Source: Paracoccaceae bacterium | GTDB lineage: Bacteria > Pseudomonadota > Alphaproteobacteria > Rhodobacterales > Rhodobacteraceae | Direction: 5' to 3' | NCBI GenBank assembly: GCA_030625695.1 | Contig: DAOUQK010000125.1 | Coordinates: 1-9,195, forward strand | Length of the DNA: 9,195 bases | Part shown: positions 5,837-9,195 of the stretch, one piece after another | Layout: the number at the start of each line of letters is the position of its first letter | How positions within the stretch are numbered: the first letter of the stretch is position 1 | Program-made: the position numbers and the translations under genes | Notes under the pieces: generated by a model | What the model saw: only the letters and a program-made list of their open reading frames with translations | Databases searched by the model: none | Told to the model about the DNA's origin: nothing

Positions 5837-8044
5837 TTAACGGTCAGACCGTCTGGGCGACCTTCCGCCACCGTTACCGCCAAAAATATCCCGCAGGACC
5901 TGATCCACAACCGCCCCCAGTGGTTTACGCTTTTTCTTTTTACGGGTGGGGTCTTGAACCACGGTTGGCGCAATGGGTGCGCGCATTGGCAGTGGTTTGG
6001 CGACCAGCCCCTCTTGCACCCGGATCATAGTTTCATGCCATATTTCGGCCGGTAGCCCGCCACCTGTAACGCCTTCCAGCGGCGTGTTGTCGTCGTATCC
6101 CATCCACACACCGGTCACGTAATCCGCAGTAAAGCCGATGAACCAAGCATCCCGGGCCGCCTGGGTGGTGCCGGTTTTGCCGGCCGCCTGCCAGCCGGGT
6201 ATCGCCGCACGACGACCCGTGCCTTCGCTGACCACTTTCTCCATCATCCAGATCAATTGCTCGGCCGCTGCTGTCTGAATAACCCGTTCACCGATACCGC
6301 CACCGGCCCCCATCAGCGGGTTATCATCGCCCAAAAGCTGGAGCTCGATCAACCCGTAAGGTGTGACTGATGAACCGCCATTAAGAATGCCGGCATAAGC
6401 CCCGGTCATTTCAATCAGCGTGCTTTCTGACGCGCCCAATGCCAAAGCCGGGCCTAAAGCCAGATCGCTTTTGATACCAAAATCCCCGGCGACCTTGCGC
6501 ACAAGTTCGCGCCCAACCTGTTCAGAGGTCTTGACCGCCGGAATATTCAGCGAATCCCGCAGCGCATCGGCCAAGGTTACAGCGCCTCTGAATTTGTGGG
6601 TATAATTCTTGGGACACCACTGGCCCGATCCGGGGATATCAAGGCAATAGGCTTCGTCGATCACGGTATCCAATGGCGAAGCGCCCAATTCCAGCGCCGT
6701 CGCGTAAACAAACGGTTTGAACGCCGATCCGGTTTGACGCAAGGCCTGCGTGGCCCGGTTAAACGCCCCTGTTACACGCGTTTCACGCCCGCCAACCATG
6801 GCCCGCACGGCCCCGTCAGCAGACATGACAATGATTGCCGCCTGCGCCTTGGAGCCCGGTTTCACCTTTTCCTGAAAAATGAACTGCATCGCCTCTTCGG
6901 CCGAGGCCTGAATGCGCTGGTCCAGCGTGGTGCGGATGATCACATCTTCGGTGGTGTTGCGGGTGAAATACTCCGGCCCGCTGGACATCACCCAATCAGC
7001 GAAATAACCGCCCGCACGGGCGGCGGCGGCTGATGACAGAACGGCCGGGTTGTCTATGGCATCCTTGGCTTCGGCCGCATTCAGGTATCCCTGATCCAAC
7101 ATCAGCCCGACGATGACCCCGGAGCGGTTTTGTGAACGGGTCAGATTGTTGGTTGGGGCATAGCGCGTCGGGGCCACCAAAAGCCCCGCCAGCATCGAAG
7201 CTTCGGCGGCTGTAACCTGCGACGCTGGTTTGTCGAAATACCTCTGGCTGGCGGCCTCGAACCCGCGCGCACCGGCACCCAGAAACACCCGGTTCATATA
7301 AACCGTAAGGATTTCATCCTTGGTGTACCTGACCTCCATGGCGATGGCATAAAGCGCCTCTTTTGCTTTGCGCCAAAGTGAGCCGCGACGACACGCGCTT
7401 TCATATTCCCGTTCGGTCTGGCCTGTTCTGGGGTCAAACGGTTCGCCCAGGCACAACAATTTGGCCGTTTGCTGGGTAATGGTTGAGCCACCGTGGCCCG
7501 AAAGAGGCCCGCGCCCTTCGCTCAGGTTGATACGGACGGCGCTGGCCACACCACGCGGGCTGACGCCGAAATGACTGTAGAACCGTTTGTCTTCGGTGGC
7601 GACAATGGCATTCTTGAGGTGCGGAGAGACCGATTGTGCCGTGACCACACCGCCAAACTGATCGCCACGCCAGGCGAACACCTGGCCTGTCCTGTCCAGC
7701 ATGGTGACCGAGCCGCGCGCACGTCCGTCCAACAGTGCCTCGACCGGGGGCAGGTCTTTGTAGATATAGCCAACCGCACCGGCCAGAATCAAGACAGTGA
7801 CAAGGCCAACACGCCAGGTAACGGCCCAGATCAGCCGGAATATCCAGGCGAACATGGCGCGAATTGCCCCGCCTAGCCGGGCAAAAACACCGCGTTTGGC
7901 GCGTTTGGCCGGTGCGCGTTTGCGGGCAGCCGGTTTATTGGTGGTTTTACGTTTGGGCTTGGCTTTGGTTGCAGTCGGTTTTTTCCCTAACGGAAAGCGT
8001 CTGTCCGCCACAAGGGGCGGTTTACGCCGTTTTTTGTCTGCCAT
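5837..8044 (-). CDS. Class A penicillin-binding protein, bifunctional peptidoglycan glycosyltransferase/transpeptidase (PBP1A family)
   Basis: A 735-residue murein synthase that polymerises lipid II and cross-links the glycan in the periplasm. Residues 1-51 form a very basic cytoplasmic tail with 22 Lys/Arg; one membrane helix spans about 72-94. The GT51 domain has catalytic E151 in ATEDKRFYSHFG, GGSTITQQ (185-192), and RKAKE...EILTVYMNRVFLG (225-256). The transpeptidase has nucleophile S440 in S-A-F-K (440-443), S-L-N (498-500) and K-T-G-T (623-626), so both active sites look intact. The motif before S440 reads RQTGSAFKPF, with Thr where many family members have Pro. About 27 extra residues (about 198-224), containing C198 and C218, separate QQTAKLL from RKAKE. 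A second Cys pair (C467, C477) lies in the transpeptidase. After residue 690 comes a low-complexity tail with a KKKKRK run. The gene stands alone between convergent mlaC and divergent glnK. Confidence 0.95.
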   Translation of the reverse strand: MADKKRRKPPLVADRRFPLGKKPTATKAKPKRKTTNKPAARKRAPAKRAKRGVFARLGGAIRAMFAWIFRLIWAVTWRVGLVTVLILAGAVGYIYKDLPPVEALLDGRARGSVTMLDRTGQVFAWRGDQFGGVVTAQSVSPHLKNAIVATEDKRFYSHFGVSPRGVASAVRINLSEGRGPLSGHGGSTITQQTAKLLCLGEPFDPRTGQTEREYESACRRGSLWRKAKEALYAIAMEVRYTKDEILTVYMNRVFLGAGARGFEAASQRYFDKPASQVTAAEASMLAGLLVAPTRYAPTNNLTRSQNRSGVIVGLMLDQGYLNAAEAKDAIDNPAVLSSAAAARAGGYFADWVMSSGPEYFTRNTTEDVIIRTTLDQRIQASAEEAMQFIFQEKVKPGSKAQAAIIVMSADGAVRAMVGGRETRVTGAFNRATQALRQTGSAFKPFVYATALELGASPLDTVIDEAYCLDIPGSGQWCPKNYTHKFRGAVTLADALRDSLNIPAVKTSEQVGRELVRKVAGDFGIKSDLALGPALALGASESTLIEMTGAYAGILNGGSSVTPYGLIELQLLGDDNPLMGAGGGIGERVIQTAAAEQLIWMMEKVVSEGTGRRAAIPGWQAAGKTGTTQAARDAWFIGFTADYVTGVWMGYDDNTPLEGVTGGGLPAEIWHETMIRVQEGLVAKPLPMRAPIAPTVVQDPTRKKKKRKPLGAVVDQVLRDIFGGNGGGRSPRRSDR

Positions 8045-8139
8045 ACCGTAACCTGCCCAGGTTTTGCTTTTCAGTCATATTACCCGTGTTGGTCACAATT
8101 GTAGAGGGGAACCTTTTTGGATCTTTCGCTGCAAGGTGT

Positions 8140-8180
8140 GTCTGTTTTTTAGGCATTTCAGTTAAATCGTCTATTTTTTA
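8140..8180 (+). repeat. Direct repeat GTCTRTTTTTTA upstream of glnK
   Basis: GTCTGTTTTTTA (8140-8151) and GTCTATTTTTTA (8169-8180) match at 11 of 12 positions and start 29 bp apart. The T-run makes part of the match cheap, but the shared GTCT prefix adds weight. Possible protein-binding sites or curved DNA. Confidence 0.4.
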
Positions 8181-8208
8181 ATCAAATTCATATTATAGTA
8201 TGTTTGAT
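8181..8208 (+). repeat. AT-rich dyad overlapping a -10-like element before glnK
   Basis: ATCAAA (8181-8186) and CATA (8189-8192) are complementary to TATG (8199-8202) and TTTGAT (8203-8208): ten pairs with one 2-nt bulge around a 6-nt loop. The loop and right arm contain TATAGT, a -10-like hexamer. The half-site order is opposite to the FNR/Anr box (TTGAT-N4-ATCAA), so it is not an FNR site. Confidence 0.4.
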
Positions 8209-8244
8209 ATTGTGTGGACTCATTCCCTTTCCAACCACCCCACG

Positions 8245-8292
8245 CTTTTCCTTTGGCTGCAATCTGCAGGATTCGCTGCGTCAGGAAAAGGA
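8245..8292 (+). promoter_or_regulatory. Possible Shine-Dalgarno-sequestering stem in the glnK leader
   Basis: CTTTTCCT (8245-8252) is the exact reverse complement of AGGAAAAG (8283-8290), which overlaps the glnK Shine-Dalgarno sequence (AAGGA, 8288-8292). The 30-nt loop holds its own perfect small stem, CTGCA-ATC-TGCAG (8257-8269), and an alternative pairing GCAG (8266-8269) with CTGC (8276-8279) that excludes it. Polypyrimidine-polypurine pairing can arise by chance near any Shine-Dalgarno sequence, so function is unproven. Confidence 0.35.
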
Positions 8293-8298
8293 TCAAAA

Positions 8299-8637
8299 GT
8301 GAAACTTATCATAGCAACAATCAAGCCATTCAAACTGGACGAAGTGCGCGAAGCACTGACCGGGGCCGGGGTACGCGGCATGATGGTGACCGAAATCAAA
8401 GGCTTTGGATCACAGTCCGGCCATACCGAAATTTATCGCGGCGCCGAATATGTCGTGAACTTTGTGCCCAAGGTCAAGATCGAGATCGTCGTCGCCGCCG
8501 ACATGGCCGATGAGATCGTCGAGACGATCACAAAAACCGCTCATACCGGCAAGATCGGCGACGGCAAGATTTTTGTAGTGGATGTGCAATCTGCGGTGCG
8601 GGTGCGCACCGGTGAAACCAATCAGGACGCGCTGTAA
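8299..8637 (+). CDS. glnK: Nitrogen regulatory protein PII (GlnK)
   Basis: A 112-residue PII signal protein, exactly the usual family length, starting at the GTG at 8299 with AAGGA 6 nt upstream. PII trimers bind ATP/ADP and 2-oxoglutarate and control ammonium uptake and nitrogen metabolism. The start MKLIIATIKPFKLDEV is canonical. The T-loop contains Y46-R-G-A-E-Y51, where Y51 is the conserved uridylylation site. The B-loop TGKIGDGKIFV (83-93) and the C-loop RVRTGETNQDAL are intact. Genetic linkage to amtB identifies it as GlnK rather than GlnB. The frame is open upstream to an ATG at 8200, but those 33 codons do not resemble PII and hold the leader, so that start is rejected. When dephosphouridylylated under ammonium excess, the T-loop of such proteins plugs the AmtB pore. 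Confidence 0.96.
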   Translation: MKLIIATIKPFKLDEVREALTGAGVRGMMVTEIKGFGSQSGHTEIYRGAEYVVNFVPKVKIEIVVAADMADEIVETITKTAHTGKIGDGKIFVVDVQSAVRVRTGETNQDAL

Positions 8638-8673
8638 GTGCGCGCCAACATGCGAACAATGAAAGATACGAAA

Positions 8674-9195
8674 ATGAAATCAAGTTTGATAAGAATGACG
8701 GGTCTTGCCGCTTTATTTAGCGCAATAGCCCTTCCGGCATTGGCGCAGGTCGCCGAGCCGACAATGGATAAGGGTGATGTTGCCTGGATGATGGTCTCGA
8801 CCCTGTTGGTTCTGATGATGATCCTGCCGGGATTGGCGCTGTTTTATGGCGGTTTGGTTCGATCCAAAAACATGCTGTCGGTGCTGATGCAATGCACGCT
8901 GATCACCGCGCTGGTGATGGTGATCTGGGTGGTTTGGGGCTATTCGATGGCCTTTGGCGGCGGCACCAGCCCTTATTGGGGCGGCTTTGGTAAGCTGTTC
9001 CTTGCGGGCGTGACCATGGACAGTATGTCAGCGACGTTTACCGACGGCGTGGTAATCCCGGAGTTTGTGTTCATCTCGTTTCAGATGACGTTTGCCGCCA
9101 TTACGCCAGCGCTGATTGTCGGGGCCTTTGCCGAACGGATCAAATTTTCGGCCGTGCTGTTGTTTGTCGCCCTTTGGGTCACGGTGGTCTATTTC
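8674..9195 (+). CDS. amtB: Ammonium transporter AmtB, 3' end outside window
   Basis: The frame is open to the right edge, giving 174 residues from the chosen start, enough for about the first four of the usual eleven membrane helices. AmtB conducts ammonium/ammonia across the inner membrane under nitrogen limitation and is blocked by GlnK, encoded 36 bp upstream. A cleavable signal peptide is visible (MKSSLIRMTGLAALF to ALPALA, cleaved near residue 24). Landmarks are ALFYGGLVRSKNMLSV (55-70) and FISFQMTFAAITPALIVGAF (133-152), whose Phe residues (136, 140) lie where the family's pore Phe gate is found, then AERIKFSAVLLF. In-frame ATGs at 8650, 8659 and 8695 and a GTG at 8638 are also possible; 8674 is preferred because it gives a normal signal peptide and has AAAGA 7 nt upstream. 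Confidence 0.95.
   Translation, partial: MKSSLIRMTGLAALFSAIALPALAQVAEPTMDKGDVAWMMVSTLLVLMMILPGLALFYGGLVRSKNMLSVLMQCTLITALVMVIWVVWGYSMAFGGGTSPYWGGFGKLFLAGVTMDSMSATFTDGVVIPEFVFISFQMTFAAITPALIVGAFAERIKFSAVLLFVALWVTVVYF

Larger units (their letters stand above)
8045..8298. promoter_or_regulatory. Divergent PBP / glnK intergenic region and glnK leader
   Basis: This 254-bp region carries the upstream signals of the leftward PBP gene and rightward glnK. The middle (about 8140-8215) is strikingly AT-rich compared with the flanking genes and contains TATAGT (8194-8199), one mismatch from a -10 consensus but without a good -35. A sequence with sigma-54 spacing, TTGG-N10-GCAA (GG at 8119-8120, GC at 8131-8132), is a weak alternative; only the GG/GC core and TGCA match well. 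I found no NtrC-type TGCAC...GTGCA dyad. The last 55 nt form a leader with a possible Shine-Dalgarno-masking stem. Confidence 0.5.

Noticed and set aside
5840..5852. ACGGT-CAG-ACCGT as the terminator of the PBP gene
   Set aside because: It has only 5 bp with a 3-nt loop, overlaps the stop codon and has no T-tract on the minus strand.
8181..8208. FNR/Anr-type site upstream of glnK
   Set aside because: The half-sites are in the order ATCAA...TTGAT, the reverse of the FNR consensus, and the spacing is far too long.
8253..8268. Sigma-54-like TTGGCTGCAATCTGCA in the glnK leader
   Set aside because: The GG to GC spacing is 9 rather than the invariant 10, and it would place the start too close to the coding region.
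8200..8298. In-frame N-terminal extension of glnK from the ATG at 8200 (33 codons)
   Set aside because: PII proteins start at MKLI and are about 112 residues; the GTG at 8299 has a good Shine-Dalgarno sequence, while the extension has no PII similarity and overlaps AT-rich regulatory DNA.
1..9195. Mobile elements, tRNA/rRNA genes, CRISPR arrays, toxin-antitoxin or defence genes
   Set aside because: No repeats with spacers, no transposase or integrase motifs, no tRNA-like cloverleaf and no unassigned coding stretch; intergenic gaps are all under 260 bp.

Overview
The window looks like chromosomal DNA of an alphaproteobacterium, most likely of the Rhodobacteraceae (Roseobacter group). This is an inference from protein character (the MlaA tail, the PII protein, an alphaproteobacterial-style class A PBP, a PrtD/PrsD-type type I exporter), moderately high GC, and short or overlapping gene junctions. 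Nothing points to recent mobility: there is no tRNA, rRNA, insertion sequence, integrase or CRISPR array.

Layout from left to right. (1) Positions 1-4101 carry four genes on the minus strand, transcribed right to left: a type I secretion ABC transporter (2368-4101), its HlyD-family adaptor (1070-2371), a RidA-family protein (519-977) and a glycerophosphodiester phosphodiesterase cut by the left edge (1-522). ABC/HlyD and RidA/GDPD each overlap by 4 bp in an ATGA junction; a 92-bp gap separates the two pairs. (2) A 210-bp divergent intergenic region (4102-4311) leads to a plus-strand pair, mlaA (4312-5064) and an mlaC-like gene (5099-5707), the outer-membrane and periplasmic parts of a phospholipid transport pathway. 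(3) A convergent gap (5708-5836) separates mlaC from a minus-strand bifunctional class A penicillin-binding protein (5837-8044). (4) A 254-bp AT-rich divergent region (8045-8298) leads to glnK (8299-8637) and amtB (from about 8674, cut by the right edge), the nitrogen-sensing PII protein and the ammonium channel it gates.

Most genes concern the cell envelope: export across both membranes, outer-membrane lipid asymmetry, peptidoglycan synthesis and phosphodiester scavenging. glnK-amtB is a separate nitrogen module. All coding genes belong to known families, and I do not see an undescribed multi-gene system. The parts not explained by standard annotation are mainly non-coding: an anti-Shine-Dalgarno pairing and a dyad/direct-repeat cluster upstream of glnK, a repeated heptamer upstream of mlaA, and repeats between hlyD and ridA. 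On the protein side there is a cysteine-flanked insertion in the transglycosylase domain of the PBP. No gene-free stretch exceeds 300 bases.
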